Part shown: piece after piece, positions 1 to 5,608 of the stretch
Layout of the letters: every line of letters starts with the position of its first letter
Numbering within the stretch: the stretch's first letter is position 1
Source: Chloroflexota bacterium
GTDB lineage: Bacteria; Chloroflexota; Dehalococcoidia; SM23-28-2; RBG-16-64-32
NCBI GenBank assembly: GCA_022561095.1
Contig: JADFRV010000081.1
Span: 1 to 9,260 of the forward strand
Length of the DNA stretch: 9,260 nucleotides
Reading direction: 5' to 3'
The notes under the pieces: generated by a model
Databases searched by the model: none
What the model was told of the DNA's origin: nothing
Seen by the model: the letters and a program-made list of their open reading frames with translations, nothing else
Made by a program: the position numbers and the translations under genes

Positions 1-142
1 CGCCAGGTGGCTCATCGGCCCTTAGCCGAACCGCGCCGACAGGCGGCGAGCTGCATCCGTGACATCCGGCGCCAGGTGGCTCATCGGCCCTTAGCCGAAC
101 CGCGCCGACAGGCGGCGAGCTGCATCCGTGACATCCGGCGCC
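1..142. repeat. 69-bp perfect tandem duplication at the 3' end of thiE
   Basis: Bases 1-69 are repeated exactly at 70-138, and the identity runs on through the shared cgcc at 70-73 and 139-142, so 1-73 equals 70-142; the copies diverge after that. The unit is 23 codons long. Read on the minus strand, each copy carries the last 14 codons of thiE, its TAA stop, and an ATG a few bases further on (CAT at 82-84 and at 13-15). The extra copy therefore makes a 20-codon remnant frame, with start at 84 and stop at 22, that replays the ThiE C-terminus. The 4-base cgcc at each junction suits slippage or microhomology-mediated duplication. Because the repeat reaches the window edge, an assembly artefact or further copies outside the window cannot be excluded. 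Confidence 0.95.
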
Positions 143-732
143 GCGATGACGGCCGCGATGACGGCTACGATGTCCGCCCCCGCCGCCAGCGCCTCGTCGA
201 TATTCGTCTCGCTGATGCCGCCGATCGCGCACACCGGCACGGACACCGCCGCCTTCACTGCCCGCAGCGTCTCCGTCGTCGCCGGTCGGGTGTCCTGCTT
301 GGAGCCGGTGGGGAAGAGCCGTCCCACGGAGACGTAGTCGGCGCCGTCCGCCTCCGCCCGCCGCGCCTCCTCCGGGTTGTTCGTGGAGCAGCCGACGATC
401 ATCTCCTGCGGCACCAGCCGCCGCACAACGCTCACCGGCAGGTCCTTCTGGCCAACGTGCACTCCGTCCGCGTCTACGGCCAGCGCCAGGTCCACGTGGT
501 CGTTCACGATGAACGGCGCTCCTCGCTCCCGGCACAGCGCGCCCAGCGCCCGCGCGATGGGTAGCTGGAGCCCCTTCTCCCGCGTCTTGTCGCGCAGCTG
601 GAGGAGCCGCGCGCCCCCGGCCAGCGCCTCCCGCGCGATCTCCAGCTCGTCCCGGCCCTCCGCCAGCGCCGGGTCTATGATCACGTACAGGCCGCGCAGC
701 CTCTTTTCCACTGCCGCTTTTCGCGAGTCCAT
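91..732 (-). CDS. thiE: Thiamine phosphate synthase (thiamine-phosphate pyrophosphorylase)
   Basis: The 213-residue product joins hydroxymethylpyrimidine pyrophosphate to thiazole phosphate to make thiamine phosphate in the cytoplasm. Family motifs appear in order: GLYVIID at 14-20, QLRDK at 45-49, the NDH segment at 77-79 leading into a VDLALAVDADGVHVGQ stretch ending at residue 95, GCSTNN at 114-119, the pyrophosphate-loop-like FPTGSK at 140-145, and AIGGIS at 169-174. These cover the TIM-barrel phosphate and pyrimidine sites, and the length is normal for the family. The ATG at 732 is preceded on the minus strand by AAGGA about 6 bases away. Near the end, VIAAVIAA comes from a 12-bp tandem micro-repeat around 145-168, just before the 69-bp duplication that contains the stop. 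No other thiamine gene is visible. It is transcribed away from the hydrolase gene that starts at 795. Confidence 0.96.
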   Translation of the reverse strand: MDSRKAAVEKRLRGLYVIIDPALAEGRDELEIAREALAGGARLLQLRDKTREKGLQLPIARALGALCRERGAPFIVNDHVDLALAVDADGVHVGQKDLPVSVVRRLVPQEMIVGCSTNNPEEARRAEADGADYVSVGRLFPTGSKQDTRPATTETLRAVKAAVSVPVCAIGGISETNIDEALAAGADIVAVIAAVIAAPDVTDAARRLSARFG

Positions 733-794
733 CCTTAATCCTTGACGACTTTCGTTTCATCCACCACGAGCGGGCAGTAGAATGGTAGCAGACC
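733..794. promoter_or_regulatory. Divergent intergenic region between thiE and the membrane-anchored hydrolase
   Basis: This 62-bp gap must hold or overlap the start signals of two divergent genes. On the plus strand a TAGAAT at 778-783 could be a -10 box just ahead of the ATG at 795, which would give a very short or leaderless transcript, but no good -35 lies at the right distance. A TTGACG at 742-747 has no matching -10 box 16-18 bases downstream. No TPP riboswitch (THI box) was recognised ahead of thiE, and the space is too short to hold one. Position is the main support for this call. Confidence 0.3.
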
Positions 795-1994
795 ATGAAA
801 GAGCGTACTATTCGCTTCCTCCGCCGCTACTGGCTGGCCTTCGCCATCGTCATCGTCTTCGTGATGATGTGGGGCGCGCTCTGGAGCATCCGCTACAGCC
901 ACGTGGCGATCACCACCGTCCTCATCGCCCCCGACCTGTTCGGCTCGCCGGTGAGCATACTCAAGATCGTGGGCGAGGATCCGATCCGTGAGGAGGTGTG
1001 GCTGAACGTGCCTGAGGGGCGAGGCCTCCTGGTGGCGGACGTCTACCGGCCGAGCGACGGCGATGTCCACGGGGCGATGCTCATCGCTGTTGGGGCCGCC
1101 CCCAGCATCCGCGACCACCCCGGCGTCGTCCGTCTGAGCACCACGGCTGCTCGCGCCGGCATGGTGGTGATGATACCCCAGCTATACTATCCGTTCCAGG
1201 AGAACGTCCTGCCGGAGGACGTCCAGGGGTTAGTCGGCGCCTTCGGCACCAACGTCGAGGAGATAATCGCCTCGTTCGAGTGGTTGCGCGAGCAGCCGTA
1301 CACGGATCCTGATCGCACCGGCATCTTCGGCGCCTCGGCTGGCGCCGGCATCGCCCTCGTCGCCGCCTCCGACCCGCGCATAAATCATGAGGTCGACTTT
1401 TTCGCCTCCCTGGGCACCTACTACGACCTCGTTGACCTCGTAAGCGCCATCACCACGGAGTCCATACAGTATGACGGCCGCAGTGAGCCCTGGGAGCCCT
1501 GGCTGAAGAGCGTCCGCGTCCTCTACAACAGCGTCATCTCCTACCTGCCGAAGGCTCAAGACCGCGATATCCTCACCCGTATCTTTGTGAACGAGGATCC
1601 CGGCGCTAGCGCCCTCGTAGGCCGGCTGTCTCCCGGGGCGCGGGATGTCTACGATGCCTTGCAGGATAGAGATGTCGAACGCATCCTCGCTTTTTGGGGG
1701 GAGGTCTCGCCTCAGGATATCGCCACCCTGCGCGCGGTGTCCCCTTCCAGCGCCGTCGCCGCCCTGGACACGGACCTGTTCATCATGCACGATCGCTCCG
1801 ACCCGTACATCCCCTACGTGGAATCCCGTCGCCTACGCGATGCAACCGCCGACAACGGGCATCAGGTCTACTTCGCCGAATTCGACTTCTTGAACCACGT
1901 GGAGCTCAAGAACCCCAGCAACCCGATCGCCTTCCTGGCTTACCTGGTGAAGCTGATCTTCTACACCTGGCTCCTGATGCTCAAGCTGCGTTAA
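795..1994 (+). CDS. Membrane-anchored alpha/beta hydrolase (dienelactone hydrolase/esterase-like)
   Basis: The 399-residue product has an N-terminal hydrophobic segment at residues 12-31 after a basic start, so it is probably an inner-membrane anchor with the catalytic part outside the cytoplasm. The centre reads as an alpha/beta hydrolase: nucleophile elbow GASAG at 179-183 (Ser181), a likely acid in HDRSDPYIP with Asp336, and a likely catalytic His368 in FLNHVEL. A lid-like insert of about 100 residues lies between roughly 215 and 315. The last 20 residues are again hydrophobic (378-396) and could be a second membrane segment. The start is well bounded because an in-frame TAG at 786-788 lies just upstream, but no good Shine-Dalgarno sequence is visible. 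The substrate cannot be read from the sequence; a carboxylesterase or lipase-like role is possible. Confidence 0.8.
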   Translation: MKERTIRFLRRYWLAFAIVIVFVMMWGALWSIRYSHVAITTVLIAPDLFGSPVSILKIVGEDPIREEVWLNVPEGRGLLVADVYRPSDGDVHGAMLIAVGAAPSIRDHPGVVRLSTTAARAGMVVMIPQLYYPFQENVLPEDVQGLVGAFGTNVEEIIASFEWLREQPYTDPDRTGIFGASAGAGIALVAASDPRINHEVDFFASLGTYYDLVDLVSAITTESIQYDGRSEPWEPWLKSVRVLYNSVISYLPKAQDRDILTRIFVNEDPGASALVGRLSPGARDVYDALQDRDVERILAFWGEVSPQDIATLRAVSPSSAVAALDTDLFIMHDRSDPYIPYVESRRLRDATADNGHQVYFAEFDFLNHVELKNPSNPIAFLAYLVKLIFYTWLLMLKLR

Positions 1995-2001
1995 AGCCTA
2001 A

Positions 2002-2029
2002 AAGCCGCCCTGACTCGTCGGGGCGGCTT
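2002..2029. terminator. Two-way hairpin terminator between convergent genes
   Basis: A 9-bp perfect stem, AAGCCGCCC at 2002-2010 with GGGCGGCTT at 2021-2029, encloses a 10-base loop. Reading the minus strand, the hairpin is followed by a short T run (CTTTTAG), so it suits termination of the small-gene unit. For the plus strand it comes 7 bases after the hydrolase stop but lacks a strong T tract. Its place between two convergent transcription units supports use in both directions. Confidence 0.75.
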
Positions 2030-2047
2030 AGCGAGCTGTCGGTTGGT

Positions 2048-2233
2048 TTAGCGAGGGGCAGCTGTGCGCTGGGCTCTGTTCTTGCTCGGGACCCTCGACG
2101 GCGTCTGGAAACGGCCGTTGCGCCGTGGGCGCCTCTGTGGCCCGGGCGAGACGGCGCCCACAAGCCTCGATCCGATAATCCCCAGACTTATCCCCAGGGC
2201 TAGGCCGTAGAGGAACCTGGCAGCGCCTGCCAT
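2048..2233 (-). CDS. Small glycine-zipper membrane protein with basic tail
   Basis: This 61-residue protein of unknown function is the second gene behind the cyclic di-AMP riboswitch. Residues 7-28 form one predicted membrane helix with glycines at 10, 14 and 18 (GxxxGxxxG), plus 21 and 26, a packing pattern used for helix-helix association and pore-like assemblies. From about residue 30 the protein is polar and very basic (many Arg, a few Lys, Pro-rich) and is likely cytoplasmic or nucleic-acid/phospholipid facing. The ATG at 2233 is chosen because the upstream gene's TAG stop ends one base before it (TAG-C-ATG), a sign of translational coupling; a longer frame from 2275 would overlap that gene. 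The helix loosely recalls YtxH-type proteins, but that is a pattern likeness only. Its coding status rests on the operon position and the clear helix. Confidence 0.68.
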   Translation of the reverse strand: MAGAARFLYGLALGISLGIIGSRLVGAVSPGPQRRPRRNGRFQTPSRVPSKNRAQRTAAPR

Positions 2234-2234
2234 G

Positions 2235-2450
2235 CTACTGCCTGGTTGCGGCCTGCCGAAGCCGGAAGGCCTCAATCTGGGTCAGCTCCGGCATCAGGGG
2301 TGGCAGCGCCTTCACGCCATTGGCGTGCAGTTCGTCGTCGTCCTCCGCTGTGAAGCCGCAGCCGCCACACAGGTAGTATTTACCCCACATGTCACAAGAG
2401 ATCCCTAGAGGTTGGTCACAGCGGGGGCAGCGATGGGCTAATCGCTGCAT
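2235..2450 (-). CDS. Small zinc-ribbon protein controlled by a c-di-AMP riboswitch
   Basis: This 71-residue protein has a single treble-clef/zinc-ribbon signature near the N-terminus: CPRC and, about 17 residues later, CGGCGF, giving four cysteine ligands around a short beta hairpin that contains MWGKYYLCGG. An acidic patch (AEDDDEL) follows, then a helical tail rich in Gln, Arg and Ala. Such ribbons bind DNA, RNA or protein partners; the partner is not evident here. The ATG at 2450 is preferred over the in-frame GTG at 2459 because a GGAGG lies 8 bases before the ATG, and the GTG itself overlaps that ribosome binding site. It is the first gene after the riboswitch terminator and ends one base before the small membrane-protein gene, so the pair is an operon. 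I do not recognise the family. Confidence 0.8.
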   Translation of the reverse strand: MQRLAHRCPRCDQPLGISCDMWGKYYLCGGCGFTAEDDDELHANGVKALPPLMPELTQIEAFRLRQAATRQ

Positions 2451-2482
2451 GATCCTCACCTCCGTTCTGGAGTAACCAAGCG

Positions 2483-2515
2483 AAAACCGGGCCAGAGGAC
2501 ATAGCCTCCGCCCGG
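2483..2515 (-). terminator. Riboswitch-controlled intrinsic terminator
   Basis: On the minus strand CCGGGC (plus 2510-2515) and GCCCGG (plus 2487-2492) form the base of a hairpin. It is extended by GGAGG/CCTCT with one bulged G and closed by a loop CTATGT. It is followed directly by TTTT (AAAA at plus 2483-2486). This is a textbook rho-independent terminator, placed after the aptamer and 32 bases before the start codon of the zinc-ribbon gene. Confidence 0.85.
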
Positions 2516-2548
2516 CTCTGCGGGGCGCTATGGCCTCTTTCAGTGGCC
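2490..2548 (-). promoter_or_regulatory. Antiterminator of the c-di-AMP riboswitch (alternative fold)
   Basis: On the minus strand AGAGGCCATAGC (plus 2527-2538) can pair with GCTATGTCCTCT (plus 2494-2505) at 11 of 12 positions, which uses up the terminator's inner arm. The helix can be extended: GGCC of the aptamer's closing stem (plus 2545-2548) can pair with GGCC right after CCTCT (plus 2490-2493) across a 6-base bulge. Ligand-stabilised P1 would hold that GGCC and favour the terminator, which predicts an OFF switch. The pairings are visible in the sequence; the direction of switching is inferred. Confidence 0.7.
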
Positions 2549-2661
2549 TACGAGGTTAGCTGACGGGTTAGAGCTGAAAGAGCTGCTCTTCTCGACCGTA
2601 GTCGGGATTCACCCCGATGTGCGGTTCCCCCGTTCCCCCGCCTGTGGCGGGGGATTCGGCC
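2545..2661 (-). promoter_or_regulatory. Cyclic di-AMP riboswitch aptamer (ydaO/yuaA class)
   Basis: Read 5' to 3' on the minus strand, the conserved blocks of the class occur in the right order. GCCGAATC is the 5' P1 strand and start. A strong stem CCCCCGCC-ACA-GGCGGGGG follows (plus 2635-2653), then GGGGGAACCGC and GGGGTGAATC, then two small hairpins (CGAC..GTCG and AAGAG..CTCTT). The hallmark 3' block is CCGTCAGCTAACCTCGTAGG, which ends in the 3' P1 strand GGCC. P1 is GGCC (plus 2658-2661) with GGCC (plus 2545-2548). The class binds two c-di-AMP molecules in a pseudo-symmetric fold and usually turns off potassium-uptake, osmolyte or cell-wall genes when c-di-AMP is high. Here it leads into two small unknown genes through the terminator at 2483-2515. 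Confidence 0.94.
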
Positions 2662-2687
2662 TTGTTGTGGTCGCTGTCCGAGTCGTA

Positions 2688-2716
2688 ATAATATTCGGTA
2701 ATTGCGAATCTGTCAA
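2688..2716 (-). promoter_or_regulatory. Consensus sigma-70 promoter of the riboswitch operon
   Basis: On the minus strand a perfect TTGACA (plus 2711-2716) and TATTAT (plus 2688-2693) are separated by 17 bases. The expected start is near plus 2681, about 20 bases before the aptamer. So strong a core promoter suits high constitutive initiation with control left to the riboswitch. Confidence 0.88.
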
Positions 2717-2869
2717 CGGGAACGGTCGTTCGTCATTTTCGATTCGTCTTTTGCGGCGGTACGAAATTCGTCTCTACCGGCGTGCTTCGACGACTTGCGG
2801 TAACGCATTGCTCTTTGCGCACGTCTTGCTACGTGTAAGACGTCTCCTACCGGCATTATCGATCTCGCG
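2717..2869. promoter_or_regulatory. Divergent control region upstream of the diguanylate cyclase, with repeats
   Basis: This stretch lies between the -35 box of the riboswitch promoter and the diguanylate cyclase start, and is less GC-rich than the genes beside it. It has three TTCGTC hexamers (2729-2734, 2743-2748, 2767-2772) and a 7-bp perfect inverted repeat, ACGTCTT at 2821-2827 with AAGACGT at 2837-2843, around a 9-base spacer. The inverted repeat sits 27 bases before the start codon and could be an operator or a leader hairpin. No convincing -35/-10 pair was found for the plus strand. With 2451-2716 (riboswitch, terminator, promoter), this accounts for the 419-bp gap between genes. Confidence 0.4.
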
Positions 2870-4111
2870 ATGAGTACAGATGTAGATCTGTTGGGCCATC
2901 GGGATGGCCTTCTGACTGAAGGGCCGCCCCCATACGACATCGCCATCGGCGACTTCTTGAAGGATGTCCGCCGGGTAAAGCGGCTGACCCAGCTAGGGGT
3001 CTATTCCGGTATCTTCGTCACGCTGCCCGTGTACTACTTCGCGTTGAACTTCTCGTTGACGCAACTCCTGGTCGGGCTGGCCGTGGGCCTCGTCATCGCC
3101 ACCACCGCTATAGAGGGTGCCTTCGCGGAGATATTCAGGCTGCGCAAGCGCAGCGCCTATCCGGGGGCTGTTGCTCTTCAACTGGGTGCCCTGCCTACGT
3201 TTAATGCGGTCTGTCAGGCGACGGTCTCCATTATGGAAAAACTCCTGCATCTGAAAGGCTCGTTTTTGACGCTCCAAGCCGAGAGCGGGTTCCTCAGCTT
3301 GGTAGCCCTCAGGAACCTCAGTCGTGTCGAAGCGGATCGCTACCTCCGTCTGGGTGCCGCCAGCATCAAACAGGCGCTCTCCAGCAAGGAGCCTGTTGTC
3401 CTTCGCCCTGACAGAGACCTCCTTGCCGAAGCGATCGTGACGCCGGGGAAAAAGGTCGTGTTCGTCCCCGTTCAGTCCTTCCAGAGGGTGGTTGGCGTTC
3501 TGGGACTGCTGGCGGACGAATCCAACTCCGATGTACGTGATTGGGAGCTGCTCTCCTCGTTGGGCACTGCCATTGGCGTATCGCTTGAGAGCTTGCGCCA
3601 GCGAGACGAGCTGCGGACCCTGGCCACGATCGATGACCTCACGAAGGTCTACAACCGCCGCTACTTCTTCGATCAGCTCGACCATGAGATCGCCGCCTCG
3701 CGCCGCTACGCCATGCCGGTCTCCGTCCTCACGTTCGACCTGGACGGCTTGAAGAATCTCAATGACAACTTCGGTCACAGCCTTGGTGATGAGGCCCTTC
3801 GCAGCCTCGCTCAGCGCTTGGTGCGATACTCTCGTGACCCGGATATCGTGGCCCGCCTAGGAGGCGACGAGTTCGCCGTGATCCTGCCGCGTACCGACTC
3901 CGCTGGCGCCGCCGATCTCGCTAAGCGTCTGCAGAGCTGCGTCGAGGGTGAGGTTCTCCTGGGCGGGAAGGGCCGTGAGCTGCGCCTTCGCGTGTCCTGC
4001 GGCTGCGCCTCTTTTCCCGAGGACGCCGACGACGCCAGCATGCTCCTGCGTCAGGCCGATGGCCGGATGTACGCCGCCAAGGCCGCGCGCGCGCGCAAGC
4101 GCTCCAAGTAG
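2870..4111 (+). CDS. Membrane-anchored GAF-GGDEF diguanylate cyclase
   Basis: The 413-residue product should make cyclic di-GMP from two GTP. After a polar N-terminus come two membrane helices (about 43-62 and 64-88) as a hairpin, so sensing and catalytic parts are cytoplasmic. A GAF-like domain follows (about 105-240, ending in DWELLSSLGTAIGVSLE), then a short linker helix, then a GGDEF domain (about 248-408). The active-site loop is intact: RLGGDEFAVILP with GGDEF at 331-335, metal-side FDLDGLKNLND around 289-299, and TKVYNRRYF near 258-266. RDPD at 322-325 lies five residues before GGDEF and matches the RxxD product-inhibition site, so feedback control is likely. The ATG at 2870 has no clear Shine-Dalgarno sequence. 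It is divergent from the c-di-AMP riboswitch unit. Enzyme class is sure; the GAF ligand is unknown. Confidence 0.92.
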   Translation: MSTDVDLLGHRDGLLTEGPPPYDIAIGDFLKDVRRVKRLTQLGVYSGIFVTLPVYYFALNFSLTQLLVGLAVGLVIATTAIEGAFAEIFRLRKRSAYPGAVALQLGALPTFNAVCQATVSIMEKLLHLKGSFLTLQAESGFLSLVALRNLSRVEADRYLRLGAASIKQALSSKEPVVLRPDRDLLAEAIVTPGKKVVFVPVQSFQRVVGVLGLLADESNSDVRDWELLSSLGTAIGVSLESLRQRDELRTLATIDDLTKVYNRRYFFDQLDHEIAASRRYAMPVSVLTFDLDGLKNLNDNFGHSLGDEALRSLAQRLVRYSRDPDIVARLGGDEFAVILPRTDSAGAADLAKRLQSCVEGEVLLGGKGRELRLRVSCGCASFPEDADDASMLLRQADGRMYAAKAARARKRSK

Positions 4112-4154
4112 CGCTGCGGCCCGTTCAGAATCCAAGCCCCGTTCGTCCTCCATG

Positions 4155-4184
4155 TTGACATTCGCTCCTTCCGCCCCCTATCTT
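4155..4184 (+). promoter_or_regulatory. Sigma-70 promoter ahead of the VOC-protein gene
   Basis: TTGACA at 4155-4160 and TATCTT at 4179-4184 are separated by 18 bases, with a predicted start near 4191 and a leader of about 40 bases before the ATG at 4231. It lies about 45 bases after the cyclase stop, so the VOC gene, and probably the epoxide hydrolase, form a unit of their own. Confidence 0.75.
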
Positions 4185-4230
4185 GGGGCCGTTCCGGCGT
4201 CACACAACTTGAGCGAAGGGATGGTTGGCA

Positions 4231-4599
4231 ATGACGGTCATCCGCCTCCATCACGCGCAGATCACAATTCCACGAGGCGCTGAGGAAGAGGGCCGCCAGT
4301 TTTACTGTCTCCTATTGGGCCTGCCTGAGGTGGAGAAGCCCGCGGCCCTGCAGGGCCGCGGCGGCTTCTGGCTACAAGTGGGGGATGTCCAGGTGCATGT
4401 GGGGACGGAAGAGGGGGTAGATCGCGGCGCAACGAAGGCGCATCTGACCTATGAGGTGACCGATCTGGCGGACTGGCGAGCGACATTGCAGCATACGGGC
4501 ATCCATATCCTGGACGCCGTACCGCTCTCCGGCTATGAGCGCTTCGAGATCCGCGACCCGTTCGGCAATCGGGTCGAGTTCATCCAGCGGCTTGTTTAG
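4231..4599 (+). CDS. VOC-superfamily protein (glyoxalase/dioxygenase-like)
   Basis: A 122-residue protein with the two beta-alpha-beta-beta-beta modules of the vicinal oxygen chelate fold. Module one begins with LHHAQITIP (His8 as likely first metal ligand) and has the FYCLLLGLPEVEKP helix-turn. Module two begins with AHLTYEV (His71) and ends with the signature DPFGNRVEFIQ (Glu116). His, His and Glu at these places suggest a bound divalent metal, shared across a dimer in this family. Members include glyoxalase I, fosfomycin or bleomycin resistance proteins and epimerases; the exact substrate cannot be told. The ATG at 4231 is chosen over an in-frame TTG at 4225 because GAAGGG lies about 10 bases ahead of it and only 4 bases from the TTG. 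It has its own promoter and is followed by the epoxide-hydrolase gene. Confidence 0.88.
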   Translation: MTVIRLHHAQITIPRGAEEEGRQFYCLLLGLPEVEKPAALQGRGGFWLQVGDVQVHVGTEEGVDRGATKAHLTYEVTDLADWRATLQHTGIHILDAVPLSGYERFEIRDPFGNRVEFIQRLV

Positions 4600-4722
4600 G
4601 TGCACCTAGTAGGCGGGCGATGCGGGTGCGCTCCTAAAGCGGCAACCTTCCGGCCCTCAGCGTGCCGGCTCGCCATAGGCGAGGCCGTGCGCTATCCTGT
4701 CCCGAAGAGACGGGAGGAGAGT

Positions 4723-5604
4723 ATGCCCGTGGAGAGCTGGCGCCACCGCACGGTAGAGAGCAATGGAATACGGCTGCATCTGGTGGAGGAGGGGGATGGG
4801 TTCCCAGTGGTGTTCTGTCACGGCTTTCCTGAGCTGTGGTACTCCTGGCGGCACCAGATACCGGCGCTGGCCGCCGCCGGGCTGCGGTCGATAGCCCTCG
4901 ACCTCCGCGGCTACGGCGAAACGGACAAACCTGAGGCGCTCCATGAGTACGACATCCAGCACCTTGTCGGCGATCTGATCGGTGTGTTGGACGCTCTCAA
5001 ACTGGATAAGGCTGTGCTCGTCGGTCACGACTGGGGCAGCTTCGTGGTCTGGAGCGCGGCGGTCATGCATCCGGAGAGGGTGGAGAGGGTGGTGAGCCTG
5101 AACGTCCCCTACCGGGGACGCTCTGTAGTCTTTCCTCCCACGGAGGTGCTCGAGAAGATGGGCAATCGCTTCGCCTACGTCCTCTTCTTCCAGGAACCGG
5201 GCCGCGCTGAGGCCAGCTTCTCCTCCGACCTCACGGTCGCTCTCCGTCGCTTCTATGATGGCGCTGCCGCCGATCCTGCGTTCCTATCGCAGGAGGAGTT
5301 CCAGGTGTACCTGGAAGCGTTCCGCAAGGGTGGGATGAGCGGCCCTCTCAACTTCTACCGAAACATCGACCAGAACTGGGAGACCACGAGCAACCTAGCT
5401 GACCGGGTTGTGGAGTGCCCATGCCTCGTTGTGCTGGCGGACAAGGACCCCGTCCTCCGTCCGGAGTTCGCCGAAGGGATGGAGCGCTGGCTGCCGCACC
5501 TGCGTAAAGAGATCGTCAGCGACTGCGGCCACTGGACGCAACAGGAGAAGCCGGAGGAGGTGAACCGGCTGTTGCTGGATTTCCTGTCGGACCTGGCCGG
5601 CTAG
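4723..5604 (+). CDS. Epoxide-hydrolase-like alpha/beta hydrolase
   Basis: The 293-residue protein matches soluble epoxide hydrolases. HGFPE at 33-37 forms the oxyanion side, GHDWG at 101-105 gives the nucleophile Asp103 (Asp rather than Ser sets this group apart), the acid is likely Asp242 in ADKDPVL, and His270 lies in CGHWTQQEKP. Lid tyrosines that polarise the epoxide ring are present: Tyr152 in YVLFFQEPGRAE and Tyr212 in NFYRN. It should hydrolyse an epoxide to a diol in the cytoplasm. Haloalkane dehalogenases share the Asp nucleophile, but they have Trp halide ligands in place of these tyrosines. The ATG at 4723 has a strong GGGAGGA 5-6 bases upstream; the frame open back to 4600 lacks such a site. 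The 123-bp gap after the VOC gene holds only a small CTCGCC-ATA-GGCGAG hairpin (4669-4683). Confidence 0.93.
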   Translation: MPVESWRHRTVESNGIRLHLVEEGDGFPVVFCHGFPELWYSWRHQIPALAAAGLRSIALDLRGYGETDKPEALHEYDIQHLVGDLIGVLDALKLDKAVLVGHDWGSFVVWSAAVMHPERVERVVSLNVPYRGRSVVFPPTEVLEKMGNRFAYVLFFQEPGRAEASFSSDLTVALRRFYDGAAADPAFLSQEEFQVYLEAFRKGGMSGPLNFYRNIDQNWETTSNLADRVVECPCLVVLADKDPVLRPEFAEGMERWLPHLRKEIVSDCGHWTQQEKPEEVNRLLLDFLSDLAG

Positions 5605-5608
5605 CGTC

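Noticed and set aside
7..564. Open frame of 185 codons on the plus strand over thiE
   Set aside because: It is antisense to a clear ThiE, is rich in Arg/His/Pro as GC-rich shadow frames are, and contains the 69-bp repeat twice; no family is recognisable.
742..747. TTGACG as a -35 box for the hydrolase at 795
   Set aside because: No acceptable -10 box lies 16-18 bases downstream.
1230..1790. Open frame of 186 codons on the minus strand over the membrane-anchored hydrolase
   Set aside because: It is a shadow of the hydrolase gene; the product has low complexity and no recognisable motif.
2234..2275. Upstream extension of the small membrane protein to an ATG at 2275
   Set aside because: It would overlap the zinc-ribbon gene by about 40 bases. 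The ATG at 2233 directly after that gene's stop fits translational coupling better.
2619..2873. Short plus-strand frame across the riboswitch and its promoter
   Set aside because: The first part is the complement of conserved riboswitch blocks and the rest is the divergent control region, so the open frame is by chance.
2993..3778. Open frame of 261 codons on the minus strand over the diguanylate cyclase
   Set aside because: It lies wholly inside an undoubted GGDEF gene in the antisense direction and shows no domain, membrane helix or ribosome binding site.
4669..4683. Hairpin CTCGCC-ATA-GGCGAG as a terminator after the VOC gene
   Set aside because: The stem is only 6 bp and no T run follows on either strand.
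4600..4722. N-terminal extension of the epoxide hydrolase to 4600
   Set aside because: The extra 41 residues do not fit the family, and the ATG at 4723 has a strong GGGAGGA site. The longer frame starts at a GTG next to the VOC stop without such a site.
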